The notes under the pieces: generated by a model
Databases searched by the model: none
Told to the model about the DNA's origin: nothing
Seen by the model: only the letters and a program-made list of their open reading frames with translations
Program-made: the position numbers and the translations under genes
Shown: in pieces, positions 27,472-39,002 of the stretch
Layout of the letters: every line of letters starts with the position of its first letter
Position numbering within the stretch: position 1 is the stretch's first letter
NCBI RefSeq assembly: GCF_014197015.1
Contig: NZ_JACIET010000001.1
Coordinates: 2,046,001-2,110,000, forward strand
Source: Niveibacterium umoris
Lineage (GTDB): Bacteria > Pseudomonadota > Gammaproteobacteria > Burkholderiales > Rhodocyclaceae
DNA length: 64,000 bases
Direction: 5' to 3'

Positions 27472-28794
27472 ATGAACGCCTCGCATGACGAAGTCGCCAG
27501 CGCCACTTCTGTGAGTACAGGATCGCACCAGCGCCGCAGGCTGCCAAATACAGCACTTGCGCTCATGCTGCTGGGCGCCGCGGGAACCTCTGCCCCCCGT
27601 GCCGAGATCGCGCCGGGGCCCGAAGCCTTTGCATTGCGTGGCTTTGGTTCGCTGATCGCGACGAAGACCAGCGACGAACGTGTCGGCTGGCGGGTTCAGA
27701 ATCAGCCCATCGAGCAGGCAAGGCATCAGGCGGGCGAATGGTCGCTGGGGCCGGAATCCGTGCTTGGCGTTCAGGCGGATCTCTATCCGCAGTCGCAGCT
27801 CGCGGCGACGCTGCAGGTGCTTGCGATGAATCGCGATCACGGGCATGGCGAGGCGGCAGTCGAGCTCGCCTTCCTGCGTTACCGCTTTGCGCCGGAATGG
27901 CAGTTGCGCCTGGGGCGGATCTGGACGCCTTCCTTCCTCAACTCAGAAACCCGTTACGTCGGCTACGCCAACACCACGATCCGTAACACCAACTACACGC
28001 TGTACCAGATCACCAACCTTGATGGCGGCGATCTGCGCTGGCAGCGGCGCCTTGCCAGCGGCAACCTCACGCTGAGCGCGTATCTGGGCAAGAACCGCTA
28101 CTCCTTGCCCAACAGTGCCTCCGGTGCGGAAGACTTCTACCAGCTGCCGTTCATCGGGGGCGGCTTCGTGGCCTGGGAAGACCGCAACTGGCTGCTGCGC
28201 AGCAGCTACACGAAGATCGAACTGCAGCGGCGCGGCGCCGCCAACGCATCGCTGCTTGCTGTCACGGTGCCCGCCCTGCGCGCCGCCGCGGCCAGCGGGA
28301 AGTGCGCGATCTGCGCCGACGAAGCCGACAAGTGGGCGCGCACCTGGACTGGCGTGGACTACCGCGTTGCCACCGTGGCGGCACGCTACAGCGCTGGTGC
28401 CTGGGTCATCTCCGGCGAATACATCAATCGCTCGACCGACGGCACCTTTCCGGACGTCGACGCCTTCGACCTCGAGATCAACTACCGCTGGCGCGACTGG
28501 ACCCCTTATTTCGACTACCTGGGTGCGTGGTCGAGCAGCAACAACAAGCCTGTTTTCACGCAGCCGCAGTTCGCCGCCCTCAATCGCAGCTACGCGGCGG
28601 GCCACATCGACCGGACGATCCTCACCGCGGGGTTGAAATACGATCTGAGCGAAAACTTTTCCGTGCGCGCTGAGGTCGCGCGCATCCGCTTCGCCGACCC
28701 GCTGGCAGGGGTCGGGTTCGCACCGGTGCAGGTCGGTGCGACGCTGCCCGAGAACTACACCGTGACCTCCATCGCGGTGGATGTGCTGTTCTGA
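27472..28794 (+). CDS. Porin-like outer membrane beta-barrel protein
   Basis: An exported protein of about 440 residues. The hydrophobic signal segment NTALALMLLGAAGTSAPRA precedes a mature chain starting near EIAPGPEAFALRGFGS. The rest alternates amphipathic strands with Asn/Asp/Gly turns and aromatic girdles, for example LRLGRIWTPSFLNSETRYVG and YTLYQITNLDGGDLRW. The C-terminus is TVTSIAVDVLF, ending in the Phe expected of Bam substrates. A cysteine pair (KCAICADEAD) sits in one predicted loop. ATG codons at 27451 and 27472 or a GTG at 27511 are all possible starts; I use 27472. Ten bases separate it from the SBP gene, whose ribosome site lies at its stop codon. Confidence 0.75.
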   Translation: MNASHDEVASATSVSTGSHQRRRLPNTALALMLLGAAGTSAPRAEIAPGPEAFALRGFGSLIATKTSDERVGWRVQNQPIEQARHQAGEWSLGPESVLGVQADLYPQSQLAATLQVLAMNRDHGHGEAAVELAFLRYRFAPEWQLRLGRIWTPSFLNSETRYVGYANTTIRNTNYTLYQITNLDGGDLRWQRRLASGNLTLSAYLGKNRYSLPNSASGAEDFYQLPFIGGGFVAWEDRNWLLRSSYTKIELQRRGAANASLLAVTVPALRAAAASGKCAICADEADKWARTWTGVDYRVATVAARYSAGAWVISGEYINRSTDGTFPDVDAFDLEINYRWRDWTPYFDYLGAWSSSNNKPVFTQPQFAALNRSYAAGHIDRTILTAGLKYDLSENFSVRAEVARIRFADPLAGVGFAPVQVGATLPENYTVTSIAVDVLF

Positions 28795-28804
28795 AGGAGG
28801 CCCG

Positions 28805-29709
28805 GTGCGCGCCCGCTGCCAACCCACCCGCTCCTCTCGCACACTGCTGATGGTGCTCGCACTGGCGTCGAACCTGGCCAGCGCGGCGGAGCAAACCGAC
28901 CTCATCTGGGGGGTCGCCGACTGGCCACCCATCTACATCCTGAAGAACGGCAGTCCGCCCGCCAGTGCCAGCGAACTGGGTGAAGGCCTGGCAGACCGTT
29001 TCATCGCGGCGCTGATCGCCCACATGCCCGCTCACTATCGGCATCGCTTTGCGCTCGTCTATCCGAAATCCCTGGTCAAGCAGTGGGCCGCCGGCAACAA
29101 CTTTTGCTATGCGTCGAGCCTGCCCAGTGCCGAACGCGACAAGGTCACCTACCGGGTGCGGGCAACGCCCGCTCCGGGCATCGCCATCGTGTTGCGGCGA
29201 AGCGATCTGGCGCGCATTGGCGACGACAAGGGGCGCGTGTCGCTCGCCGCACTGAGCAAACGCAGCGATTTGCGCGGGCTGGCCGAGAACGGCCGTCTCT
29301 ACGGTGCGCTCGACCCGCTGATCAACGCACCCGGCTCGAACATCCAGCGCGGCGCCTATTCCCGCAACGGCCAGCACCTCAACACACTGACCGAGAACAA
29401 GGCCGACTACGTGTTCGAGTTCCCGATGGTGCTCGACTACCTGCAAGGGAGGGGCAAAGTCTCCGGCGATCTGGTTACCGCACAGATCGTCGAATCCCCG
29501 GCGATCATCACCGGCTATGTTGCGTGCACCCGCAACGCGTGGGGCCACAGGGTCATACGCGACATCGACGCTGCGGTCCGCGCGGCCAGTGCAGACAAGG
29601 CTCTGCGTACGGCCCAGATGCGCTGGTTACCCGCGGAATACCTCGAACACCACCGGCGCGAGATCGAAGCGATGTACGACGAACGCGCCAAACGCAGCGA
29701 AGTCGCCGA

Positions 29710-29713
<4 letters not shown>
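28805..29713 (+). CDS. Periplasmic solute-binding-like protein (SBP family 3 type)
   Basis: A 302-residue exported protein. The GTG at 28805 follows AAGGAGG four bases upstream, which overlaps the stop of the barrel gene and fixes this start. The signal peptide (RTLLMVLALASNLASA) precedes IWGVADWPPIYIL, the entry of the family 3 binding fold. It resembles orphan SBP-like proteins (TIGR02285 type) that are not followed by permeases. No ABC transporter genes are adjacent. The gene overlaps the sensor kinase start as ATGA, so the protein may deliver a ligand signal to the kinase rather than feed an importer (inference). Confidence 0.8.
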
Positions 29714-31332
<1,619 letters not shown>

Positions 31333-31388
31333 GCGCCCCGCCGCGCCGGCCCCTTCAATGCGCGAAGCGCCGGCCCGAAGCGGGCGGG

Positions 31389-31394
31389 TAGAAT
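31389..31394 (+). promoter_or_regulatory. -10 box seven bases before bioC
   Basis: TAGAAT ends seven bases before the bioC ATG. With standard spacing, transcription would start at or next to the A of the ATG, giving a leaderless mRNA. No Shine-Dalgarno sequence is present between the box and the ATG. Confidence 0.5.
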
Positions 31395-31401
31395 CCGCCT
31401 C

Positions 31402-32298
31402 ATGACGATTCCGCAGGATTTTTCTCTCGACCGCCGCGCCATTCGGGCGCGTTTCGGCCGCAGTGCGGCGCACGCCGACGCGGCCGGATTCCTCGCCCGC
31501 GAGGTGGCGCAGCGCATGGCCGAGCGACTGGCCTACATTCGCCACGAGCCGGGCCGGATCCTCGATGCGGGTTGCGGTAACGGGGCGGACTTCACCCTGC
31601 TTGGCAGTCGCTACCCGGCGGCCGAGCGCATCGGCGTGGACTTCGCGCATCCGCTGCTGCGGCTTGCGCGCGGCGAGCGCAGCTTCTTCAAGCGACTGCT
31701 CGGTAGCGCCCGCAACACCGACCCGCGGCTTCTCTGCGCCGATGTCGAGGCCCTGCCGCTGCCGCGCGCGGCGGTGCAGATGGTGTGGTCGAACCTGATG
31801 CTGAACTGGCTCGCCGACCCGATGCCGGCGATCCGCGAAATGCACCGCGTACTCGAAGTGGGCGGCATGCTGATGTTCTCGACGCTCGGGCCCGACACGC
31901 TGAAGGAATTGCGTGCTGCGATGCCGGCCGGCATCGGCGAGCGGGTGCACCGCTTCATCGACATGCACGATCTGGGCGACTGCCTGGTGCGCGCCGGATT
32001 CGCCGAACCGGTGATGGACATGGAGACGATCACGCTGACATACACCGATCTCGACGGCCTGCTCAAAGATCTGCGCCACGCGGGCGCCACCAATGCCTCG
32101 GCTGCCCGCCCGCGCGCGCTTGCCGGCAAGGCAGGCTGGGCGCGTGCCCGCGCGGCCTACGATCAGATGCGCGTGGAAGGGCGCCTGCCAGCGACGGTCG
32201 AAGTGATCTACGGGCATGCCTGGAAAGCCGCACCCAAGACCACCGAGGACGGCCGCGCGGTGATCCAGTTCAAACCACGCCCAACCGGCGAGGCCTGA
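31402..32298 (+). CDS. bioC: Malonyl-ACP O-methyltransferase BioC
   Basis: A 298-residue SAM-dependent methyltransferase that methylates malonyl-ACP to start pimeloyl synthesis for biotin. It starts DRRAIRARFGRSAAHADAA, a conserved BioC N-terminus. The SAM motif I is ILDAGCGNGADFTLL, followed by IGVDFAHPLL, VWSNLMLNWLADP and FSTLGPDTLKELR, which is close to the BioC consensus. Length (about 250-300) is normal. The stop overlaps the HAD gene start. The presence of bioB 6.8 kb upstream supports a split biotin locus. Confidence 0.9.
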   Translation: MTIPQDFSLDRRAIRARFGRSAAHADAAGFLAREVAQRMAERLAYIRHEPGRILDAGCGNGADFTLLGSRYPAAERIGVDFAHPLLRLARGERSFFKRLLGSARNTDPRLLCADVEALPLPRAAVQMVWSNLMLNWLADPMPAIREMHRVLEVGGMLMFSTLGPDTLKELRAAMPAGIGERVHRFIDMHDLGDCLVRAGFAEPVMDMETITLTYTDLDGLLKDLRHAGATNASAARPRALAGKAGWARARAAYDQMRVEGRLPATVEVIYGHAWKAAPKTTEDGRAVIQFKPRPTGEA

Positions 32299-32966
32299 TG
32301 ATGCGGGACACTTCAGGCAGCAGCGACGCAACCCGGGTCTGGCTGTTCGACCTCGACAACACCCTGCACGACGCCAGCCCGCACATCTTTCCGCACATCA
32401 ACCGGTCCATGACCGAATACCTGATGCGCCACCTCGCGCTCGACGAAGCCGGGGCAAACGCCCTGCGCATCGAATACTGGCATCGCTACGGCGCCACGCT
32501 GCTGGGACTGATGCGCAATCACGGCACCGACGCCGCGCACTTCCTGCATGAGACGCACCAGTTCCCGCAGCTGGAGCGAATGCTGGTTTTCAACCGCGCG
32601 CTGGCCGCTCGCCTGCGCCATCTGCCGGGCCGCAAGGTGCTCTTTTCGAATGCGCCGGAAGCTTACGCGCGCGCGGTGCTGCGCGGGATCGGGCTGGAGC
32701 GTTGCTTTGAGCGGGTGTTCGGCATCGAGCAGCTGGGCCTGCAGCCGAAACCGCAATCCGAATCCTTCCGTCGCGTGCTGCACGCCCTGCGCCTGCCCGC
32801 GCATCGTTGCATCATGGTCGAAGACACGCTGCCCAACCTGCGCGCAGCCAAGGCGCTGGGCATGCGCACCGTCTGGGTGAACCGCGGCAGCGTTCGCCCG
32901 GCCTGCGTCGACGTCAAGCTGCGCAACATCCTCGACCTTCGCAGCGCAGCCCACCTCGTGCGATAA
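32298..32966 (+). CDS. HAD hydrolase, pyrimidine 5'-nucleotidase type
   Basis: A 222-residue HAD-superfamily phosphatase. Motif I is VWLFDLDNTLHDASPHIF (nucleophile and acid Asp), motif II is KVLFSNAPEAYARAVL, and motifs III/IV appear as LQPKPQSESF and CIMVEDTLPNLRAAKALGM. A helical cap lies after motif I. This is the SDT1/pyrimidine 5'-nucleotidase-like subgroup seen widely in betaproteobacteria. The start overlaps the bioC stop as TGATG; ATG codons at 32298 and 32301 are equally possible. Substrate is not determined by sequence. Confidence 0.88.
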   Translation: MMRDTSGSSDATRVWLFDLDNTLHDASPHIFPHINRSMTEYLMRHLALDEAGANALRIEYWHRYGATLLGLMRNHGTDAAHFLHETHQFPQLERMLVFNRALAARLRHLPGRKVLFSNAPEAYARAVLRGIGLERCFERVFGIEQLGLQPKPQSESFRRVLHALRLPAHRCIMVEDTLPNLRAAKALGMRTVWVNRGSVRPACVDVKLRNILDLRSAAHLVR

Positions 32967-33049
32967 AACGCGCGGAATCAGGGCTGGCGCTTGCAAAAGC
33001 GCGCCGCACGTGCCATCAAGAGACTGGGCACCCCATTCGATGGACGGTC

Positions 33050-34159
33050 ATGACCGAAACTGAACCCCGCACCCTCGTCGTATGCCTCGACGGCACCTGG
33101 AACGATGTCGGCTCGCGTACCAACGTGGTCCGCTTCTTCGAACAGCTGATGCGCGATTCGCAGCAGCTGACCTACTACGACGAAGGCGTCGGCATTCCCG
33201 AGCGCGGCAACTTGCGGCAACGACTGATGCAACGCCTCAGCGGCGGGCTCTTCGGCACCGGCTTGCTGGTCAACGTCATGCAGGCCTATCGCTGGCTCAC
33301 AACGCATTACCGCGATGGCGACCGCCTGGTGATCATCGGCTTTTCGCGCGGCGCCTATTCGGCGCGTGTATTGGCGTCGATGCTCGGCACGCCGGGCTTG
33401 TTGCAGGGCGGGGACGCGGGCAGCTTCGACGCAGCGCTGCAGGCGGTGCAGCTGGCGCGCGAAACCCGCACGCCGGTGATCCTCCCGGGCCTCTGGCGTT
33501 GCCGCACGGTGCCGGTCGACTTCCTCGGTGTGTGGGATACCGTCGGTGCCCTTGGCGTGCCCAGCCTGAACATGAGATGGCGCCCCGCCGGGCTGCAGCC
33601 GCTGCGCTTCGGCAACACCCAGTTGCCGGATCATGTGAAAGTCGCGCGGCAGGCGCTGGCCATCGACGAACATCGCGCCGATTACGCGCCGGTGCTCTGG
33701 ACGAGTGCGCGCGCAGGGGCCGACGTGCTGCAGATGTGGTTCCCCGGCTGTCACGCTCAGGTCGGCGGTGGTTACCCCGACGACGTGCTGTGCGAGATCA
33801 GCTTGCTGTGGATGGCGGCGCAGGCGGCGCCCTTCGTGCGCTTCCGCCAGCACAGCGACGAACTCGAAGGCGGACACTTCGCACCGCGTCGGCTGCGTCT
33901 GGATGGCAGTGAGTACCTTGCGCCGACCATCGATGCCTGGCGCGAGTTCCTCGGTGGCCTGTATCGGGTTTTCTCGCCGCGGCACCTGCGCCGCATTTGC
34001 GTGGAGGGCCTCAACGAGGCGGTGCACCCGTCGGCCTGGGACAAGTGGAGCAACGACCCGGACTACCGCCCGCTCAATCTTGCCCACGCCGGGCGCGAAC
34101 ACCTGCACGCAGCCAGCGATGAAGATCGCAGCGAGGCAGGATCGGAGGTGCGCTCATGA
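33050..34159 (+). CDS. DUF2235 (Tle1-like) alpha/beta hydrolase
   Basis: A 369-residue protein of the DUF2235 family, which includes type VI phospholipase effectors of the Tle1 group. It opens RTLVVCLDGTWNDVGSRTNV. The nucleophile elbow is IIGFSRGAYSARVLASML (GxSxG), the acid is in FLGVWDTVGALG, and the catalytic His is in MWFPGCHAQVGGGYPDD. It has no signal peptide and no extra targeting domain. The stop overlaps the start of a multi-TM protein that is its likely partner. Many family members are not secreted, so effector function is only a possibility, although a type VI module is 5 kb away. Confidence 0.85.
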   Translation: MTETEPRTLVVCLDGTWNDVGSRTNVVRFFEQLMRDSQQLTYYDEGVGIPERGNLRQRLMQRLSGGLFGTGLLVNVMQAYRWLTTHYRDGDRLVIIGFSRGAYSARVLASMLGTPGLLQGGDAGSFDAALQAVQLARETRTPVILPGLWRCRTVPVDFLGVWDTVGALGVPSLNMRWRPAGLQPLRFGNTQLPDHVKVARQALAIDEHRADYAPVLWTSARAGADVLQMWFPGCHAQVGGGYPDDVLCEISLLWMAAQAAPFVRFRQHSDELEGGHFAPRRLRLDGSEYLAPTIDAWREFLGGLYRVFSPRHLRRICVEGLNEAVHPSAWDKWSNDPDYRPLNLAHAGREHLHAASDEDRSEAGSEVRS

Positions 34160-35109
34160 TGCTCACGCTGCTCGATGTCGTCCTCGGTCTGGCCTTGCTG
34201 TTCGCGGCGCTGTCGGTGTTCTGCTCCTCGATCGTGGAGATGATTTCTGCGCGCTCGGGACTGCGCGGGCGCTACCTGCGCCACAGCCTGTTCCACCTGC
34301 TCGGCGAGGAAACCCTCTACCGCCGGCTGATCCACCATCCAGCCGTCGCCCACACGGTGCGGCGCAGCGGCGCCCGCGAGAGTGCACCGTCGTATCTCGC
34401 GACCGAACGATTCGTCGCCGCCGTGCTGGACATCATCCCGAATCGCGCCACGGCGATGGGTATCGCGGGGTTCGCCGAGAAACCCTTGCCCGCCGACATG
34501 GATCCGCAGGCAGCGGAGTTCGCGCGCGCGGCAGCCTTCATTGGCGAGTGTGGCATCGCCGTCGGCATCCCGCTGTCGCAGCTTGCGATGCGCAACGGCA
34601 AGTCGCTGGATCAGCTACGCAAGGCGCTTTCGGAGTGGTTCGACAGCCAGATGGACCGCGCCGGCGGCTGGTACAAGCGCCTCGCGCAACGCCTGCTGTT
34701 CGCTGTCGGGCTGGTGGTGGCGCTGGTACTGAATGTCGATACCGTCCAGGTCGCGCGCGCACTTGCGCATGACCCGGCGCTGCGTTTGCTGGTCGCCGCA
34801 CCGGCGGCACGCGTCGCCAGCGAACGGGAAATCGAACTCGCCGCGCTGCTCGACGCAAACCGCGAACGTGGCCTGCCGGTCGGCTACCTGTGTCTGTCGG
34901 AGGCGGATCGCGGCGTCGAAGAATCGATCGCGTATTGCAGGAAGCAACTGGGCCAGTCGAGCTGGCTGGAGCTCCTGCTCAAGGGCGTAGGCTTCCTGCT
35001 GACCGCGCTGAGCGTGAGCTTCGGTGCACCGTTCTGGTTCGACCTGCTGCTCAAGGTGTCCAACCTGCGAGCGACCGGCGCCAGGGTTGGCACGGCAAAA
35101 AAAGGCTGA
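34156..35109 (+). CDS. Uncharacterised membrane protein paired with DUF2235 hydrolase
   Basis: A 317-residue protein with an N-terminal hydrophobic helix (about 4-26, LDVVLGLALLFAALSVFCSS). A central helix pair lies around 180-205 (LLFAVGLVVALVLNVDTVQVA), with a C-terminal hydrophobic region at about 275-305. Between these are two charged cytoplasmic or periplasmic segments. The pattern LLDVVLGLALLFAALSVFCS occurs in membrane proteins found next to DUF2235 genes in other proteobacteria. The four-base overlap with the hydrolase argues for a functional pair, possibly anchoring or immunity. I do not recognise a defined function. Confidence 0.65.
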   Translation: MMLTLLDVVLGLALLFAALSVFCSSIVEMISARSGLRGRYLRHSLFHLLGEETLYRRLIHHPAVAHTVRRSGARESAPSYLATERFVAAVLDIIPNRATAMGIAGFAEKPLPADMDPQAAEFARAAAFIGECGIAVGIPLSQLAMRNGKSLDQLRKALSEWFDSQMDRAGGWYKRLAQRLLFAVGLVVALVLNVDTVQVARALAHDPALRLLVAAPAARVASEREIELAALLDANRERGLPVGYLCLSEADRGVEESIAYCRKQLGQSSWLELLLKGVGFLLTALSVSFGAPFWFDLLLKVSNLRATGARVGTAKKG

Positions 35110-35114
35110 TCTGC

Positions 35115-35600
35115 TCACCCGCCAACGGCGCGCGTCTTGAGCCGCGCGCCAACGCCGTAGCTGCGGTCGAGCGTAACGCCGCCCAAGGGTTTCCAGCCAC
35201 GTCGCTGCCAGAAACTCACCGCATCAACCAGCGCCACCAGGCGAATCTCTCCGAACCCCGCGCGGCGACAGTGTTTCTCGAGCGCGCTGATCAGCGCGGC
35301 CGCCGCCCCGGCCCCCCTGGCTTCCGGCAACACGGCGAGGTCATGCAGGAAGAGATGATCCGGCATGACCAGCTTGGGCAAGGCGTGATGCAGGATCGGC
35401 GGCGGCCCTGCCCACGGATGCGCGAGCAGATACGCCACTGCACGGTGGCCCAGTTCGGCCACGAAGCAGCTCTGGCGGCCGCGCTCGAAGCGGCTCGCCA
35501 GCGCGGCGCGGGATTCGTGGTAGTCCGGGGTGTGCGCCCGGCATTGAAGATCAAACACCGGGTCGAGGTCGCCCGGTGTCATCAGCCTTATGTGCAGCAT
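35115..35600 (-). CDS. GNAT family N-acetyltransferase
   Basis: A 161-residue single-domain acetyltransferase. The start IRLMTPGDLDPVFDL is the usual GNAT beta1-alpha1. Acetyl-CoA binding motif A is LHDLAVLPEARGAGAAAAL (R/Q-x-x-G-x-G/A). The C-terminal AVSFWQRRGWKPLG is the beta5 to alpha4 region. The acceptor substrate cannot be predicted. It converges with the DUF2235 partner gene, with five bases between stops. hemB lies upstream on the same strand, 31 bp away, so the two may be cotranscribed. Confidence 0.88.
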   Translation of the reverse strand: MLHIRLMTPGDLDPVFDLQCRAHTPDYHESRAALASRFERGRQSCFVAELGHRAVAYLLAHPWAGPPPILHHALPKLVMPDHLFLHDLAVLPEARGAGAAAALISALEKHCRRAGFGEIRLVALVDAVSFWQRRGWKPLGGVTLDRSYGVGARLKTRAVGG

Positions 35601-35631
35601 CAGCCTTGCATGGACTCGCGTGCCCGCGGCG

Positions 35632-36720
<1,089 letters not shown>

Positions 36721-36788
36721 TCAAGCGCTAGATGGTGCCCAACCGTCTCCCGCTTCACCTCCCTGAGCGGGGCCTCTTACCAGGCGTT

Positions 36789-37439
36789 CTACCCCCGGCC
36801 CTCTTCCCCTTCCGCCGGGGGTTTTTCTTTGTCGGGGTCGGGAATCAACGACTCGAGCCAGTTGGTGACGACGCGCTCGGCATCGTCCATCCCTGTTTTC
36901 TTGAGGCTGGAGAAGAGCTGGGCGGTGACACTTGGCCCCCATTGCGCCAGTTCGCGGCGCACATCCATCAGGGTCTGCGCCGCGGGGCCACGGGTCAGCT
37001 TGTCGGACTTTGTCAGCAGGATATGCACCGGCCGCCCTGAAGGCGTGAACCAGTCCAGCAGCTGGCGATCGAGGTGCGTCAGCGGATGGCGCGAATCCAT
37101 GATGTGTATCAGGCCGATCACGTTGGGGCGCCGCGTCAGGTACTTCTCGAGCAGATCCTGCCATTGGCGGCGGATCGGCTCGGGTACCTGGGCGTAGCCG
37201 AACCCGGGCAAATCGACCAGCGCGACACCGGAAGGAAGGCGGAAGAAGTTGATCAGCTGGGTGCGGCCCGGCGTCTTCGAAACAAAGGCGAGCCGATTGT
37301 GGCCGACAAGCGTATTGATCGCGCTCGACTTGCCTGCGTTGGAACGACCAACAAAGGCGATTTCGGGCGCAGACGAGTCCGGCAAGGCGTTCGGCTTTGC
37401 ATAGGACGTTTCGAAGCGGGCGTGGCGAAAGATGGACAT
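36789..37439 (-). CDS. engB: Ribosome biogenesis GTP-binding protein EngB (YihA/YsxC)
   Basis: A 216-residue essential GTPase for assembly of the 50S subunit. G1 is EIAFVGRSNAGKSSAINTL, G2 is KTPGRTQLINFF, G3 is LVDLPGFGYAQVPE, and G4 is ILLTKSDKLTRGPA. The G5-like segment VTAQLFSSLKKTGMDD follows. The C-terminus carries an acidic low-complexity tail (EKPPAEGEEG). I use the ATG at 37439; a longer TTG start exists but MSIFRHARFETSY is the conserved beginning. It is divergent from cytochrome c4, a common betaproteobacterial arrangement. Confidence 0.95.
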   Translation of the reverse strand: MSIFRHARFETSYAKPNALPDSSAPEIAFVGRSNAGKSSAINTLVGHNRLAFVSKTPGRTQLINFFRLPSGVALVDLPGFGYAQVPEPIRRQWQDLLEKYLTRRPNVIGLIHIMDSRHPLTHLDRQLLDWFTPSGRPVHILLTKSDKLTRGPAAQTLMDVRRELAQWGPSVTAQLFSSLKKTGMDDAERVVTNWLESLIPDPDKEKPPAEGEEGRG

Positions 37440-37533
37440 GATGATGGCGGGCTTTGGCAAATTCCGCCGACAGGCGCGGGACCGCGCCGATCTTGCATTC
37501 AGCGGTGCATGGCGGTGCAGCGTGGGGCTGTAT

Positions 37534-37539
37534 TAGAAT
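37534..37539 (+). promoter_or_regulatory. Putative -10 box of cytochrome c4
   Basis: TAGAAT lies 36 bp before the cytochrome c4 ATG, in the 136-bp gap between engB and this gene. Confidence 0.45.
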
Positions 37540-37575
37540 ATCAGGTTTGAAGACCGACACGGGTTTGAGGGGACC

Positions 37576-38217
37576 ATGTTGAAGCCGATTCTCGGGCACG
37601 CACTGATTCTGAGCCTGCTTGCTGCAACGCAAGCTTTTGCCGCTGACGCGGCCGCCAAACCGGACCTCGCCAAGGCGAAGCAGACCGTGGAAACCGTTTG
37701 CGTAGCCTGTCACGGCGCCGATGGCAACAGCACGATCCCGCAAAACCCCAAGCTTGCCGGCCAACACAAGGAATATCTCTACAAGCAGTTGCGCAACTTC
37801 AAGTCCTGGGATGGCAAGCCCGCCGAGCGCGCCAACCCGGTCATGGGCGGTATGGCCGCACCGCTTGAAGATGCGGACATGCAGGCGCTGGCGCAGTACT
37901 TCTCCAGCCAGAAACTCACGCTGGGCGAAGCCAAGGACCGCAAGAGCGTTGAAGCCGGCCAGAAGATCTGGCGTGGCGGTATCGCGGCGAAAGGTGTGCC
38001 GGCCTGTGCCGGTTGCCACGGCCCGACCGGCGCCGGCCTGCCCGCACAGTACCCGGCGCTGCACGGCCAGCATGCCGAGTACACCGAGGCGCAGCTGAAA
38101 GCCTTCCGCGCAGGTGAGCGCGCGAATGATCCGAACAAGATGATGCGCACGATCGCGCTGAAACTGACGGATCCGGAAATCAAGGCCGTTTCGGACTACA
38201 TATCCGGACTGCGTTGA
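37576..38217 (+). CDS. Diheme cytochrome c4
   Basis: A 213-residue periplasmic electron carrier with a signal peptide (ILSLLAATQAFA). Two class I heme c sites, VCVACHGADGNS (about residues 42-46) and PACAGCHGPTGAGLPAQYP (about 143-148), give the two-domain c4 layout, each with a distal Met candidate (PVMGGMAAPL and NKMMRTIALKL). Cytochromes c4 donate electrons to terminal oxidases such as cbb3. The gene is flanked by its own promoter and terminator. Confidence 0.95.
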   Translation: MLKPILGHALILSLLAATQAFAADAAAKPDLAKAKQTVETVCVACHGADGNSTIPQNPKLAGQHKEYLYKQLRNFKSWDGKPAERANPVMGGMAAPLEDADMQALAQYFSSQKLTLGEAKDRKSVEAGQKIWRGGIAAKGVPACAGCHGPTGAGLPAQYPALHGQHAEYTEAQLKAFRAGERANDPNKMMRTIALKLTDPEIKAVSDYISGLR

Positions 38218-38238
38218 GCGCGTATTTGCATTGAATAC

Positions 38239-38267
38239 AAGGGGCGGAGCGATCCGCCCCTTTTTAT
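38239..38267 (+). terminator. Intrinsic terminator of cytochrome c4
   Basis: Stem AAGGGGCGGA / TCCGCCCCTT with GCGA loop, followed by a T-rich run. It starts 21 bp after the stop. Confidence 0.9.
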
Positions 38268-38467
38268 TTCGGTCAGCACGCCGGCGGGGCGATCGCGCAA
38301 GCGAAGTCCCTGAAGCACGGATGAAGCCGGAAAAAACATGTGCATCGGAGATCGTTCCGATCCACCGACGGACCGGGGAAATTCGTCAGCACGACGCTCC
38401 GGAACCCGGCTGCACCCGCACACATGACCGGCGCTACACTGGAAGTGCACGATTCCGGAGCCTAGCC
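38268..38467 (+). promoter_or_regulatory. Intergenic region upstream of the DUF4124 gene
   Basis: A 200-bp gap. It holds a short dyad ATCGGA-N6-TCCGAT near 38345-38362 and a TACACT hexamer at 38435-38440 that could be the -10 box for the next gene. Nothing else is evident. Confidence 0.3.
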
Positions 38468-39001
38468 ATGCGCACTGCGCCCCTGCTCTTCATGCTGGTG
38501 ACAATGTTCGCTACGCCCACGCTGGCCGAGGTCTGGAAATGGACCGACAGCGAAGGCCACACCCACTACGGCGATACGCCGCCGGCCGGAGTAAAGGCCA
38601 GCAAGGTGGGCGATGCAGGCGTCTCGGTAGTCCCGGCGATTACCGGCGATGACAGTCGCCCCCCGACGCCCCAAGTGCCCGCCGCGCCGGCCAGGCCGCC
38701 TGCGCCCGAAGTGAAAGGCAGCGGGACAAATACGGCCGCCGATGCGGAAGCCAGACGCCAGCGCATGATCGAGCGCTGCGAGAAGGATCGTGGCGTCGAC
38801 TGCGAAGAAAACGTCGACCGAATGCTCGATGGGTCGCCCGGTGTCTCGCCGGGTGCGGCCGACTATCCGGTCTGGATCGCGCCGCCACCCCATCCGGCCC
38901 ACAAGCCGAATCCTCATCCCAAACCGAAGCCGAAGCCAAAACCCGAGCCGGAGCCCTATCTGGAGATGGGTCCGATGCCCAAACCGGCCAAGACCAAGTA
39001 A
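38468..39001 (+). CDS. DUF4124 domain exported protein with Pro/Lys tail
   Basis: A 177-residue protein with a signal peptide (PLLFMLVTMFATPTLA). The DUF4124 motif comes directly after it: EVWKWTDSEGHTHYGDTPP, a short periplasmic domain of unknown function common in betaproteobacteria. The middle is Pro/Ala-rich, followed by a basic-acidic stretch with two Cys (ERCEKDRGVDCEENVD). The tail is a run of KP and EP pairs (about 150-170) of low complexity. The stop is one base away from the convergent OmpA gene. The ATG at 38468 is the one that yields a signal peptide. Confidence 0.78.
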   Translation: MRTAPLLFMLVTMFATPTLAEVWKWTDSEGHTHYGDTPPAGVKASKVGDAGVSVVPAITGDDSRPPTPQVPAAPARPPAPEVKGSGTNTAADAEARRQRMIERCEKDRGVDCEENVDRMLDGSPGVSPGAADYPVWIAPPPHPAHKPNPHPKPKPKPKPEPEPYLEMGPMPKPAKTK

Positions 39002-39002
39002 C

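Noticed and set aside
31333-31401. Terminator hairpin after the kinase gene
   Set aside because: Short GC repeats (GCCGGC) can pair, but the loop is long, there is no T run, and no clear terminator shape is formed.
38890-38975. Tandem CCGAAG-like repeats as a possible repeat array or CRISPR
   Set aside because: They encode the KP/EP tail of the DUF4124 protein, are only six-base units, and have no spacers.
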